NCBI GenBank assembly: GCA_947650155.1
Contig: CANSUS010000001.1
Location: forward strand, 1-64,000
Reading direction: 5' to 3'
Length of the DNA stretch: 64,000 nucleotides
Source of the DNA: an uncultured Lachnospiraceae bacterium
Lineage (GTDB): Bacteria; Bacillota; Clostridia; Lachnospirales; Lachnospiraceae
Position numbers and translations under genes: made by a program. The notes below the pieces were generated by a model. It did no database searches. It was given only the letters and a program-made list of their open reading frames with translations, and was not told the DNA's origin. Positions 26,460 through 35,220 of this stretch are shown here, piece after piece (position 1 is the first letter of the stretch; each line of letters begins with the position of its first letter).

Positions 26460-27465
26460 GGTTAGAAAAACTGGATTTGGGAAATGTTAAAATCACTTCG
26501 CATCCTTCTCCTTCTGTGGAACGCAGTGCAATCCCATGCCGTAGACGGTTACAGAGCTTTTTACATAAATATAATCCGATCCCGGTAGATTTTTTTTCGT
26601 TTCTGCCGTTTGCTCCTGTAAATCCTTTCTCAAAAACCCTCTGTACCTCACTTGCTTTGATACCGATTCCATTGTCTTTTAAATGGAGTTCCACTTTTTC
26701 CCTTTTTTCTACTCCGTAAATTTCTAGTTTTAGCGTTTTATTTCCCGTATATTTCATACTGTTGCCAATCAATTGCCCTAAAATAAAAACAAGCCACTTT
26801 CCGTCGCTTTTGACCGTCATCTGAAGGTCATGCAGATCGATGGATGTGCCTAACAATATCAACTCTTTTCGATTGTAAACAAGCGCTTCATTTACCAGTT
26901 CTTCTAAAGTCAGATCTTTAATATAATAGTCTTTCTCAACCTCATTGCTTCTGGCGTAATATAGAACCTGTTCTGTATATTCTTCAATCCGCTTGATTTG
27001 TATTTCTATTTCTCTTGCATTTTCATTTTTATGATTTTCAATAATCATCTGCGCTGCGGCAATGGGAATTTTCACTTCGTGAATCCATAATTCAATGTAT
27101 TCTTTATATTCTTTTACTTCCCTTTTATAGTAATTGATTTTTTCTGACATGGCCTTTCCCATATCATGAAGAATTTCCTGGTACAGAAACCCTTCTTCCG
27201 TTCCCGGATTTCCCAAAATCTCCGAGGCCAGATATTTTTCCTCCATACTGTCTACTGCCTGACGAATTTCCGTATATTGTTTTTTCTGGCGGTAAAATTC
27301 CGTAAAAGTTACAAGAAAGTAAGCGCAGACCAGATTCATTCCGATAAATATGGCAAGCCATTCGCTGCCCTTAATGGTAAGTAAAAAAGTTTCAAAGGAA
27401 AACAGTAAATAAAAAAATAGAAGCAATATAAAAATTCTTTCTTTCAGATAATTAAAATAACTCAT
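26446..27465 (-). CDS. BceS-type intramembrane-sensing histidine kinase
   Basis: This 339-residue kinase has two close membrane helices (about 8-28 and 34-55) with almost no extracellular loop, as in BceS. The H-box is IHEVKIPIAA at about residue 129, and N, G and ATP-lid motifs (NSMKYT, DNGIGI, STGIGLYLCKKL) follow. It should not sense the peptide itself but receive the signal from the permease. It overlaps the regulator gene by 4 bases (ATGA). Its last codons carry the BceR-like box. Confidence 0.9.
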   Translation of the reverse strand: MSYFNYLKERIFILLLFFYLLFSFETFLLTIKGSEWLAIFIGMNLVCAYFLVTFTEFYRQKKQYTEIRQAVDSMEEKYLASEILGNPGTEEGFLYQEILHDMGKAMSEKINYYKREVKEYKEYIELWIHEVKIPIAAAQMIIENHKNENAREIEIQIKRIEEYTEQVLYYARSNEVEKDYYIKDLTLEELVNEALVYNRKELILLGTSIDLHDLQMTVKSDGKWLVFILGQLIGNSMKYTGNKTLKLEIYGVEKREKVELHLKDNGIGIKASEVQRVFEKGFTGANGRNEKKSTGIGLYLCKKLCNRLRHGIALRSTEGEGCEVILTFPKSSFSNLTDL

Positions 27466-28136
27466 AAAAGCTGATACCCCATTCCTCTTTTTGTTATAAT
27501 TCTGTCTTTTATTCCGATCTCTTCCAGTTTGTTTTTCAGTCTTGTCATGTTTACAGTCAAGGTATTATCATCTACAAAAAGATGATTTTCCCACAAATTC
27601 TCTATAATTTCATCTCTTGAAACGATTTCCCCCCTTTTTTTGGTCAGCGTCAATAAGATCCGCACTTCGTTCTTCGTAAGTTCGGTACGTTTTTCTTCTT
27701 TTTGAATCATTCCTTTTCCGGGATCAAACATAAAACCGTCAAGATAAAATTTATTATCAGCTTCAGAATTTTTATAAACCCTTTTCAAAACAGCTTCCAT
27801 TCTTGCTAACAGGATCTGCGGATTAAAGGGCTTTGAAACAAAATCGTCTGCGCCGCAGTTCATCGCCATAAGTTCTGTGATTTCTCTGTTGTTGCTTGTA
27901 ATAATGATAATGGGAATATCCGATTCTTTCCGGATCTCTCTGCATAAAAAAAGCCCGTCCGTGCCCGGCAGGGAAATGTCCAGAAGCAACATGGAATATC
28001 CGCCCTGTAACAACGCTTTTGCGTTGTACTCCTCCGGTTTTGCGGCAAAAGCCTCAAAACCGTTTGTATTTAAAAAATAAACAATCTCGTCGCACAGCTT
28101 CAGTTCATCTTCTATGACACATATTTTTCTATCCAT
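27462..28136 (-). CDS. BceR-type OmpR-family response regulator
   Basis: This 224-residue regulator has a receiver domain with the phosphoacceptor Asp in LLLDISLPG, and a winged-helix DNA-binding domain with TLTVNMTRLKNKL. The likely start is ATG at 28136, 7 bases after GGAGGG; the frame is open one codon further at TTG. It probably activates the bceAB genes through the TTACA-N4-TGTAA box. It is the first gene of the module, 50 bases after an unrelated secreted-type gene on the same strand. Confidence 0.9.
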   Translation of the reverse strand: MDRKICVIEDELKLCDEIVYFLNTNGFEAFAAKPEEYNAKALLQGGYSMLLLDISLPGTDGLFLCREIRKESDIPIIIITSNNREITELMAMNCGADDFVSKPFNPQILLARMEAVLKRVYKNSEADNKFYLDGFMFDPGKGMIQKEEKRTELTKNEVRILLTLTKKRGEIVSRDEIIENLWENHLFVDDNTLTVNMTRLKNKLEEIGIKDRIITKRGMGYQLL

Positions 28137-28185
28137 CAAAGGTCCCTCCTCTGAAGTTTTTATTGGTAAACAGTTTTTTTCAGAT

Positions 28186-29196
28186 CTAATCCGAATTGTT
28201 AATAAATTTCATATTTTCAATGGTAAAAGCACCCTTTTGGTATGAAATTTCTGCTTCTACTAAAGGAAGCGATTCTGAGTAAAATGGAGTTGCAAATTCA
28301 TTACACAGTAATCCAACGTCGAAGGAAAGGGTTAATGTATTTTGATCTGCCTGAAATGAAATAATATCGCCAATTGCCATTTTTTCTTCCAGTGTGACAG
28401 TAGTGTCATCATATGATAATTCCTCCGTCAGATTCACACAAATATCCTGACTGTTATCCAAAGTAAATAAGTGCACCTGATACGTATCTGCCATAATTTC
28501 ATATTTCAGCAATTTTTCTATTTGAGTTAAATAATCCTGTTCCTTAAACTGATATAATTTCCAGTCTGAAACCTTTTCCTGTTCCGTATCATCCAATAGA
28601 AATAATTCTTCCACACTATATCCGGTTCCCGTCAGCCTGTGAAGTATTATGACAGGTTCTAACATGCCGTCTTTGTCAAAATCATCTGCAAACAGCGCAG
28701 GATAATATAGTCCTGGCGCAAGATAATATTCATCCGTGAAAAAAAGCTGATCGTTTCTTCTTAAGATTAAACCTCTGGATACTCTGTCCTTATTCATGCC
28801 ATATAAAGCAAAGTCACCCGTTCTTCCCAAAAAAATCAGATCGCTTTCCCAATATTGTGCAGTAGTACCGTCTGCAGTTCGTTCTGCTTCATCCAATTGC
28901 GCTAAAGTAATTTCTCTGAAAGATTTTTTAATATTTTCTACTTTTACTGTAGATTTACGTTTCATTCCCGCTGTTTCTGACATAGCTGTCAGGACTTCTG
29001 ATTCGTTACTTTCTGACATTTCTGTCATATGCGCTTCTTCGGAAACTTCTTCCTGATATTTTTTTTCTGTATTTTCTGTTTGTTCTGTCAATGTTTTTGT
29101 GTCAAAAGCAGCTGTTCGATAAACGAAAAAAGCTAAAATAATAAGTATCGAAACAGAAAAAACTTTTTTAAAAATTATTGTCAGATCTTTTCTCAC
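28186..29196 (-). CDS. Membrane-anchored hypothetical protein
   Basis: I do not recognise the family. The 336-residue protein has an N-terminal hydrophobic helix (about 10-30), then a Glu/Ser/Thr/Met-rich linker (about 35-85), and a globular part with many beta strands. FADDFDKDGMLEPVI (about residues 167-181) resembles an FG-GAP/calcium-binding-type Asp loop. It is likely anchored outside the membrane. It overlaps the ThrE C-terminal gene by 4 bases and lies just upstream of the regulator gene, so it could belong to either unit. Confidence 0.7.
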   Translation of the reverse strand: MRKDLTIIFKKVFSVSILIILAFFVYRTAAFDTKTLTEQTENTEKKYQEEVSEEAHMTEMSESNESEVLTAMSETAGMKRKSTVKVENIKKSFREITLAQLDEAERTADGTTAQYWESDLIFLGRTGDFALYGMNKDRVSRGLILRRNDQLFFTDEYYLAPGLYYPALFADDFDKDGMLEPVIILHRLTGTGYSVEELFLLDDTEQEKVSDWKLYQFKEQDYLTQIEKLLKYEIMADTYQVHLFTLDNSQDICVNLTEELSYDDTTVTLEEKMAIGDIISFQADQNTLTLSFDVGLLCNEFATPFYSESLPLVEAEISYQKGAFTIENMKFINNSD

Positions 29197-29630
29197 ACTC
29201 TTCTCCAGTTCTCTTTTCTCAAAAAGGTACGAAACACTGTGTCCATAATAAAAATACCAATCGCAATCATTCCGGCAATCTGTAAAGTTTTACTGAAATA
29301 ATATCCGGTCATTTCTTTATCGCCTATAATCATATAATAAACAGTCCGGTACATTCCGACGCCCGGTACGGTTGGAAGAATTGCCGGAATCTGAAAAACC
29401 GTCACAGGCGCCTTTAGCGCTCTTGCAAAAATGTGGGAAAGAAGCGCTGACACAAGCGTTGCTGCAAAAACTGCAATCAATTCATTCAGGTTGTTATTTA
29501 AAAGTAACAAATAGACTAACCAACTAACGGCTCCCGTAAACCCGGAATATAAAAGAAATCTTTTCGGTACTCCAAATGTAATGGAAGCGGCTATTACCGC
29601 CGCAAAAGCGCCAATTACCTGAACCAGCAT
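29193..29630 (-). CDS. ThrE-like threonine/serine exporter, C-terminal-type subunit
   Basis: This 145-residue membrane protein has four hydrophobic segments and matches the ThrE_2 (PF12821-type) half. ILPTVPGVGMYRTVYYMIIGDKEMTG is characteristic. ThrE exports threonine and serine in Corynebacterium; in Firmicutes it is split in two genes as here. AAGGAG with a spacing of nine bases precedes the ATG. Its stop overlaps the next gene. Together with the upstream gene it should form an inner-membrane exporter, whose natural substrate is not proven. Confidence 0.85.
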   Translation of the reverse strand: MLVQVIGAFAAVIAASITFGVPKRFLLYSGFTGAVSWLVYLLLLNNNLNELIAVFAATLVSALLSHIFARALKAPVTVFQIPAILPTVPGVGMYRTVYYMIIGDKEMTGYYFSKTLQIAGMIAIGIFIMDTVFRTFLRKENWRRV

Positions 29631-29653
29631 AGCATTTTACTCCTTTTCTTCCT

Positions 29654-30445
29654 TTAGCCGAATACAATTGCACCGATTGCAAGCCCTGCTCCGATTCCTA
29701 CGCCGACGGAAGCGGCTATTGCAAATGCTTCTACGATTTTAGCACTGCCTGCCATGTAATCGGAGTGCAGGGTATCACGAATTGCATTGGTAATTGCTAC
29801 TCCCGGGAGAAGCATCATAACAGAACCTGCTACTACGCGCTCTATTTCAATTTCCACTCCTGGTATTACAGAAAATCCTCTTGTTGTAAATGCCATCAGA
29901 AAAGAAACCGCCATGTTAGTAACAAATACATTTATGTTAAATTTTTTATTAAACAGCATGGAAAGTACAAGATAGATTCCATTTAATGCGGCAAACAGGC
30001 TTTCAGAAAAAGTTCCTCCCAAAAGGATGGTAAATCCGGCAGCCGCAATAATCATACAGGCATACACATAAAGATCCATATAGCTTTTGGATTCCATATG
30101 TTTCAGTAAATGAAAGGCCTGCTTTAAACTCAGTTCTCCGTTGCAAAGTTTTCTTGAAATATCATTTACTTCTGTGATATTTCCCAGGTTAGTCGATTTA
30201 TCGCCAACCCTTCGCAGCATGCTGATCGTATCGATACGCCAGTCTTCCAATGTGACCATAATACCTGCCGTTACGACAAGTACTTCACAGCGCTCAAAAT
30301 TTGATAATTTGAGTATCCGGTAAATAGTATCCTCTACCCGATGGGTTTCCGCACCCGATTTTAACATGATCTCACCAGCAAGTACTGCCGTATCTGCAAG
30401 AAGAAAATAATCCTGTTTCTGTCTTTCGCTCCATTCCGCTGCCAC
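29654..30445 (-). CDS. ThrE-like threonine/serine exporter, N-terminal-type subunit
   Basis: This 263-residue protein matches the DUF1212/PF06738-type half of ThrE. A soluble N-terminal part (about 10-110, with LKSGAETHRVEDTI) is followed by about five membrane segments, with VMMLLPGVAITNAIRDTLHSDYMAG near residue 207. The start is a GTG. Its ribosome binding site is weak. It lies 43 bases after the SGNH hydrolase gene and has no clear promoter of its own. Confidence 0.85.
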   Translation of the reverse strand: MAAEWSERQKQDYFLLADTAVLAGEIMLKSGAETHRVEDTIYRILKLSNFERCEVLVVTAGIMVTLEDWRIDTISMLRRVGDKSTNLGNITEVNDISRKLCNGELSLKQAFHLLKHMESKSYMDLYVYACMIIAAAGFTILLGGTFSESLFAALNGIYLVLSMLFNKKFNINVFVTNMAVSFLMAFTTRGFSVIPGVEIEIERVVAGSVMMLLPGVAITNAIRDTLHSDYMAGSAKIVEAFAIAASVGVGIGAGLAIGAIVFG

Positions 30446-30488
30446 GATGCTTTTCCACTCCTGTTGGTAAATTTTTTATCTTTCTCAT

Positions 30489-31604
30489 TTATTTTTCTAA
30501 TTCTTTCACTAAAATATCCGCTGCCTGTCTATGATTGATTACTCCGGGATGGCACCTTGCTCCGATTCCGTCGCCTTCAGCCTGTGGGAGCACTATTAAT
30601 CTGGCTTTAGCATCTCCCGTTTCTTTGACAAATTCCTGAATTGCCGTTTCTAACATGGAAAGGATCGGCGTTCCAATCATGCCGTATGCCCATAAGATTT
30701 CAGCATTCGGATTATGTTTTCTTATGGTTTTTAAAAAGGCTTTTGCCTTTTCAATCAGTCTTCTTTCGTCTTCTTTATTGTAAGTTCCGTCCTCGTTTTT
30801 ATGTTGTTTAAAGGTAAGACCTGTTTGAGGATCTGTCCACTCTTCATTCTCAAAAGCGCCTGCATCATTGGTGCCAAGGTTAATGATAACGCTGTCCGGC
30901 TGCCATGAAGAAAAGTCATAGTTTTCTTTTGCACCGGCTTTTTCATTACGTTCTCCCTTGCATAGTCCGCAGACCTGCTCATAGTAGTCAGGTAAGGAAC
31001 TATGCGGATTGTTATCCCAGCCTGTGACAATTCCCCATCCGCTCTGGGATACAATATGGAAATCGGCGTCCAGTCTGTCCGCAGTTATGACCGCATAATT
31101 ATTTAAGGCTGTAAACCACATGGAAATCCAGTCCTGTTCTTCCTGCGCCCCTATCGTTCCTTCCCCGGATGTAATACTGTCTCCTATAATTTCTATTTTC
31201 CTGCTTTTTTCAGGTACTTCCTTAAAAATTCCATCTGACTGAAAGCTATGTATTTGCAGGAACAGAGAAGCGTCGTCAGACATTGCCTGTACGTCTCTGA
31301 ATATCCGTACTCTTTTTGTTGCTGCCGCATCCATATTGCGGAAAATACAAATGTCCTTTTTCCCGGCCGTAATCATTTGCCTGCCGATCCATGCGCCGTT
31401 TATTTCGATACTGATCCAAGGTTCATGGGTTTCATAATCCGCTTCCACTTCCATCCATAATTCCGTTCCTGTTACATATAATTCGACTCCGCTTGCCGTC
31501 CAAAATAAAGGCAGCGGCATCCGCTGGCTGCCAGTACGGCCATAAATATGGATATTTTCCAGTTTGTCCATTGTAAATGTTTTTAAATTTTGATTTTCTT
31601 TCAT
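30489..31604 (-). CDS. SGNH/GDSL hydrolase, CE2-like esterase
   Basis: This protein has about 371 residues. A beta-rich N-terminal domain (about 1-130) is followed by an SGNH domain with IGDSITSGEG (block I), GTNDAGAF (block III) and the late C-H pair near CHPGVINHRQAADIL. The arrangement resembles CE2 acetyl-xylan or glucomannan esterases. No signal peptide is seen on the chosen start, ATG at 31604 with GGAG six bases upstream; a promoter at 31642-31670 excludes the longer frame. It is likely cytoplasmic and deacetylates oligosaccharides (inference). Confidence 0.82.
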   Translation of the reverse strand: MKENQNLKTFTMDKLENIHIYGRTGSQRMPLPLFWTASGVELYVTGTELWMEVEADYETHEPWISIEINGAWIGRQMITAGKKDICIFRNMDAAATKRVRIFRDVQAMSDDASLFLQIHSFQSDGIFKEVPEKSRKIEIIGDSITSGEGTIGAQEEQDWISMWFTALNNYAVITADRLDADFHIVSQSGWGIVTGWDNNPHSSLPDYYEQVCGLCKGERNEKAGAKENYDFSSWQPDSVIINLGTNDAGAFENEEWTDPQTGLTFKQHKNEDGTYNKEDERRLIEKAKAFLKTIRKHNPNAEILWAYGMIGTPILSMLETAIQEFVKETGDAKARLIVLPQAEGDGIGARCHPGVINHRQAADILVKELEK

Positions 31605-31641
31605 AACAGTCTCCATTCCGCTTTTACGTTTAATTATTAGT

Positions 31642-31670
31642 AGTATACTATCTAAATAATAATATTTCAA
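31642..31670 (-). promoter_or_regulatory. Promoter of the SGNH hydrolase gene
   Basis: On the minus strand TTGAAA and TATACT are 17 bases apart. Transcription would start close to 31636 and run through the SGNH gene and possibly the ThrE-like genes. Confidence 0.65.
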
Positions 31671-31746
31671 TAAGCGGAATGCCGCAGAGATTGTATCATA
31701 AGCATAAATTTCTACTACAATAAAAAATAATTTTTTCATTTTTATA

Positions 31747-31775
31747 TTGCAAAAAATTCATTTACCTATTATAAT
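31747..31775 (+). promoter_or_regulatory. Promoter of tRNA-Thr
   Basis: TTGCAA and TATAAT are 17 bases apart, about 28 bases before the tRNA. Confidence 0.7.
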
Positions 31776-31803
31776 AACTTATGGTATTGCTTTCAATACT
31801 TGT

Positions 31804-31876
31804 GCTGAAATAGCTCAGTTGGTAGAGCACTTCACTCGTAATGAAGGGGTCGAGGGTTCAAGTCCCTTTTTCAGCT
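31804..31876 (+). tRNA. tRNA-Thr (anticodon CGU)
   Basis: The acceptor stem GCTGAAA pairs with TTTCAGC and a T discriminator follows. The anticodon stem CTTCA/TGAAG encloses the loop CTCGTAA, giving anticodon CGU, which reads ACG. The D-arm TAGCTCAGTTGGTAGAG and T-loop TTCAAGT are standard. CCA is not encoded. It is a single gene with its own promoter and terminator. Confidence 0.95.
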
Positions 31877-31882
31877 TTTCAA

Positions 31883-31923
31883 AAAAGCAGTCAATTCCGT
31901 CCGGTTTTGACTGCTTTTCTTTT
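31883..31923 (+). terminator. Terminator of tRNA-Thr
   Basis: A 12-bp stem AAAAGCAGTCAA (31883-31894) pairs with TTGACTGCTTTT (31907-31918), followed by CTTTTA. It can also serve the convergent MscS gene on the minus strand. Confidence 0.85.
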
Positions 31924-31944
31924 ATTGCTGTTTATTTTGATAGA

Positions 31945-32838
31945 TTAAGGCTGCGCGGCAGTTTGCTGATCGATATGCACATCCATCTGCGGAAAAGGAA
32001 TTTCTATTCCATTTTCATCTAAAGCATATTTGATATTTTCCGTGATACGCCATTTGCCCGGCCAGTAATCTTCATTCTTAAACCAACACCGTACGCCTAA
32101 AATAACGGCGCTTTCTGCAAGTTCATCCACATAAACAAACAGTTCTTTCTCTTTTATAGTGAAAGCATCCTGGGTGATCAATTCCAACAGCACTTCTTTC
32201 GCCTTTTTTATATCGGATTGGTAAGAGATTCCTATTTTAATATCCAGTCTTCTGTCAGGCGCATACGTGACGTTTGTCAGACTGGCATTGGCAAGGTTTC
32301 CATTTGGCAGTACAATGATCTTATTTTCCGGCGTCACAAGTCTTGTGTAAAACAGCTGGATCTCTTCCACAGTCCCTTCGTTACCGTTTGTATCTTCTTT
32401 TATATAATCTCCCACTTTAAAGGGTTTTAAAAGTAGAATCAGTACGCCCCCTGCCAGATTTGCAAGACTTCCCTGAATGGCAAGACCGATGGCAACGCCT
32501 GCAGAACCCAAAACAGCGATTACGCTTGCAGCATCCACGCCGAAACCAGAGGCAATTGCCAAAGCAAGGACGACATAAAGACCAGCTTTAATAAAGGAAT
32601 CCAGAAATTGGACAACGCCCTGTTCTGCATTTCCTCTAAGTAATGATTTCCTTACCATTTTCCGAACAATTTTAATCACTCTGGAGCCGATCAGGAAGAA
32701 AAGAATGGCAAAAACCACTCTGATCCCCAATCGAAATGCTTTATCAGGCAGTTCAGACAGAAACTGTTCAATTACGCCGATATCAATTTCCTCTCCCTGT
32801 GTTAATTCAGGAAGAGCGGTAGCTAATATATCTAACAC
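31945..32838 (-). CDS. MscS-family mechanosensitive channel
   Basis: This 297-residue protein has about three membrane helices. The pore helix AVLGSAGVAIGLAIQGSLANLAGG is at about residues 110-133, then the cytoplasmic vestibule with FKVGDYI and NGNLANASLTN. It releases osmolytes on hypo-osmotic shock. The start is a GTG, with AAAGGAAAAAGCAG upstream. It is followed on the same strand by the tRNA's convergent terminator. Confidence 0.9.
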   Translation of the reverse strand: MLDILATALPELTQGEEIDIGVIEQFLSELPDKAFRLGIRVVFAILFFLIGSRVIKIVRKMVRKSLLRGNAEQGVVQFLDSFIKAGLYVVLALAIASGFGVDAASVIAVLGSAGVAIGLAIQGSLANLAGGVLILLLKPFKVGDYIKEDTNGNEGTVEEIQLFYTRLVTPENKIIVLPNGNLANASLTNVTYAPDRRLDIKIGISYQSDIKKAKEVLLELITQDAFTIKEKELFVYVDELAESAVILGVRCWFKNEDYWPGKWRITENIKYALDENGIEIPFPQMDVHIDQQTAAQP

Positions 32839-32875
32839 CTGCTTTTTCCTTTCTATTCTGTCTTACTTTGAAAAT

Positions 32876-35188
32876 TTATTTTTTATTTTTTCTCCTGTTT
32901 CCCGTACCTGCTTTTTTCTTAATAGTATTTTGTCCTGTGCCGGTTGTTTTTTTGGAAACGTTAGTCGTTTTCTTTTTAACGGGGACGGATACTTTCCGGT
33001 ATTCAAAAATACTGACAGACAGCGGCGCAGATTTCATTGTAATTAAAAAGGGACGTCCGTCGTATTCTTCTTCTTGTGTCAGTCTTGCCCTGCTGTTCAC
33101 CCGGCCTTCTCCGCCGAAGGCTTTGTCATCCGTATTCAATATTTCCTTATAACTTCCTTCATAGGGAACTCCGATCGTAAATTCCTTTTCCACATTAGCA
33201 AAATTGGCAACGACTAACAGAGCGTCTTCTCTGTTTTCTCCTTTTCTCATAAAGGAGACCATACAGTCGTTTGCGGATATACAATTTAGCCATTCAAATC
33301 CTTTGGGAGAATGGTCCAGAGTATGGAGCGCGGGGCATTTTGTATACAGTTCATTCAGCCTCTTTACTAAATTTGCCATGCCTTGATGTTCAGGGATATC
33401 AAGTAATTCCCATTCTACGCTTCTGTTTTCGTTCCATTCGTCGAATTCTGCAATATCCTGTCCCATAAATAACAGTTTTTTGCCTGGATGCGTAAAGAAA
33501 AATCCGTATGCGGCCTTTAAATTGTTAAATTTATCTTTTCTTTCTCCCGGCATTTTTCCGACCAAAGTAGCTTTGCCGTGTACAACTTCGTCATGGGACA
33601 GCACCAGCATAAATTTTTCACTGTAATTATAGATCATGCTGAAAGTAAGTTCGCCGTGATGATGTGCCCTGAAATACGGGTCATATGACATATATCCAAG
33701 GAAATCGTTCATCCATCCCATATTCCATTTTATGTCAAAGCCCAGTCCGTCGTCGTCAAGAGCGCCTGTTATTTTAGGCCATGCCGTGGACTCCTCCGCT
33801 ATAGTAACAACGCCTTTATTTCTTTTATGCATGATAGAATTTAAATGTTTGATAAATTCAATGGCCTCCAGATTTTCATTACCGCCGTATATATTCGCAA
33901 CCCATTCTCCGTCATTCTTACCATAATCAAGGTACAGCATGGAAGCAACCGCATCCATACGGATTCCGTCTGCATGGAACTGTTCTACCCAGTACAGAGC
34001 GTTGGCAATCAGATAATTTGTTACCTGCGGTCTTCCATAATTATAGATCAGTGTCCCCCAATGCGGATGGAAACCTTTCCTTGGGTCCAGATGTTCATAA
34101 AGGCAGGTTCCGTCAAAATTAGAAAGCCCGTAAGTATCTCTGGGAAAATGTGCCGGCACCCAATCCAGAATCACACCGATTCCCGCTTTATGCAGCTCAT
34201 TGATCATAAACCGAAAATCATCAGGCGTGCCATAACGCGCTGTTGGCGCATAATAACCAATTACCTGATAGCCCCAGGAACCGTCGAAAGGATGCTCCAT
34301 TATCGGCATCAATTCCACATGGGTATACCCCATTTCTTTTACGTATCTGATTAACTCCGGAGCAATCTCCCTGTAATTATTATATTCCTTTTCATCGTCT
34401 TTTTTCATAAAAGAATTTAAATACAGTTCGTAAATGCTCATCGGCGCTATTTCAGAGTCAAATTCTTTTCTGTCTGCAAGCCATTTTGCATCTTCCCATT
34501 TAAATTCCTGTACACTTGCTACAATGGAGGCAGTATCAGGACGGAGCTGCTGTCTGAATGCATAAGGATCTGCTTTCAAATACGTAAGACCGCCCTTTAC
34601 CTTAAGTTCAAATTTATAATTATCCCCTTCTTTTGCTTCCGGAATAAAAATTTCAAAAATGCCGGAATCCCAGAGCCGGCGCATCTGATGGGTTCTGCCA
34701 TCCCAATGATTAAAATCTCCCACCGTGCTGACACGCATGGCGTTAGGCGCCCATACTGCAAAGTATACCCCGGAAACGCCGTCGATGGTCATCGGATGTG
34801 CGCCTAATTTCTCGTAGATGGTATAATGGATTCCCGCCTCAAAACGGTCAGTATCCTGTCTGGTAATCTGTTCTTTAAACCGGTAAGGGTCTTCTACTTT
34901 TCTTACAGTACCGTCTTTTTCCGTTATTTCAAACAAATACTCCGTCACATTTTTTTCTGGTACGAGCGCTGCAAAAAATCCTTCTTCATCTGCCATTTCC
35001 ATTTTAATCTTTTCTCTGGATTCCTTTAACAAAAGGACTGCTTTTTCAGCTCCCGGCTGATAAGTCTGGATCAGGGTGGAAGCGCCGGCAGGATGAGCGC
35101 CCAAAACAGCATGCGGGTTATCGGATTCCGCAAAAACAATATCTTCTATTACCGGCCAATTCATATGTTTATATAATTTACTATTCAT
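32876..35188 (-). CDS. glgB: 1,4-alpha-glucan branching enzyme
   Basis: This protein has about 770 residues. An N-terminal CBM48 domain (GVSGVYFAVWAPNAMRVSTVG) is followed by a GH13 domain with the catalytic set intact: GIRMDAV (nucleophile), IAEEST (acid) and LSHDEVVHGK. It adds alpha-1,6 branches to glycogen. The ATG at 35188 has GGAG six bases upstream; the frame upstream to 35221 is not needed. The last 30 residues are very rich in lysine and threonine (VPVKKKTTNV to RRKNKK), which is beyond the normal end. Other glycogen genes (glgA, glgC, glgP) are not in the window. Confidence 0.93.
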   Translation of the reverse strand: MNSKLYKHMNWPVIEDIVFAESDNPHAVLGAHPAGASTLIQTYQPGAEKAVLLLKESREKIKMEMADEEGFFAALVPEKNVTEYLFEITEKDGTVRKVEDPYRFKEQITRQDTDRFEAGIHYTIYEKLGAHPMTIDGVSGVYFAVWAPNAMRVSTVGDFNHWDGRTHQMRRLWDSGIFEIFIPEAKEGDNYKFELKVKGGLTYLKADPYAFRQQLRPDTASIVASVQEFKWEDAKWLADRKEFDSEIAPMSIYELYLNSFMKKDDEKEYNNYREIAPELIRYVKEMGYTHVELMPIMEHPFDGSWGYQVIGYYAPTARYGTPDDFRFMINELHKAGIGVILDWVPAHFPRDTYGLSNFDGTCLYEHLDPRKGFHPHWGTLIYNYGRPQVTNYLIANALYWVEQFHADGIRMDAVASMLYLDYGKNDGEWVANIYGGNENLEAIEFIKHLNSIMHKRNKGVVTIAEESTAWPKITGALDDDGLGFDIKWNMGWMNDFLGYMSYDPYFRAHHHGELTFSMIYNYSEKFMLVLSHDEVVHGKATLVGKMPGERKDKFNNLKAAYGFFFTHPGKKLLFMGQDIAEFDEWNENRSVEWELLDIPEHQGMANLVKRLNELYTKCPALHTLDHSPKGFEWLNCISANDCMVSFMRKGENREDALLVVANFANVEKEFTIGVPYEGSYKEILNTDDKAFGGEGRVNSRARLTQEEEYDGRPFLITMKSAPLSVSIFEYRKVSVPVKKKTTNVSKKTTGTGQNTIKKKAGTGNRRKNKK

Positions 35189-35220
35189 GATTAACTCCAA
35201 TCCGTCTGTTATTACAGACA

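Noticed and set aside
30489-31739. Longer start for the SGNH hydrolase, with an apparent hydrophobic N-terminus
   Set aside because: A TTGAAA-17-TATACT promoter lies inside the extension, and the ATG at 31604 has a good site, so the hydrophobic stretch is untranslated.
31747-32022. A 91-residue plus-strand frame
   Set aside because: It covers the tRNA-Thr gene and its terminator, and has no ribosome binding site.
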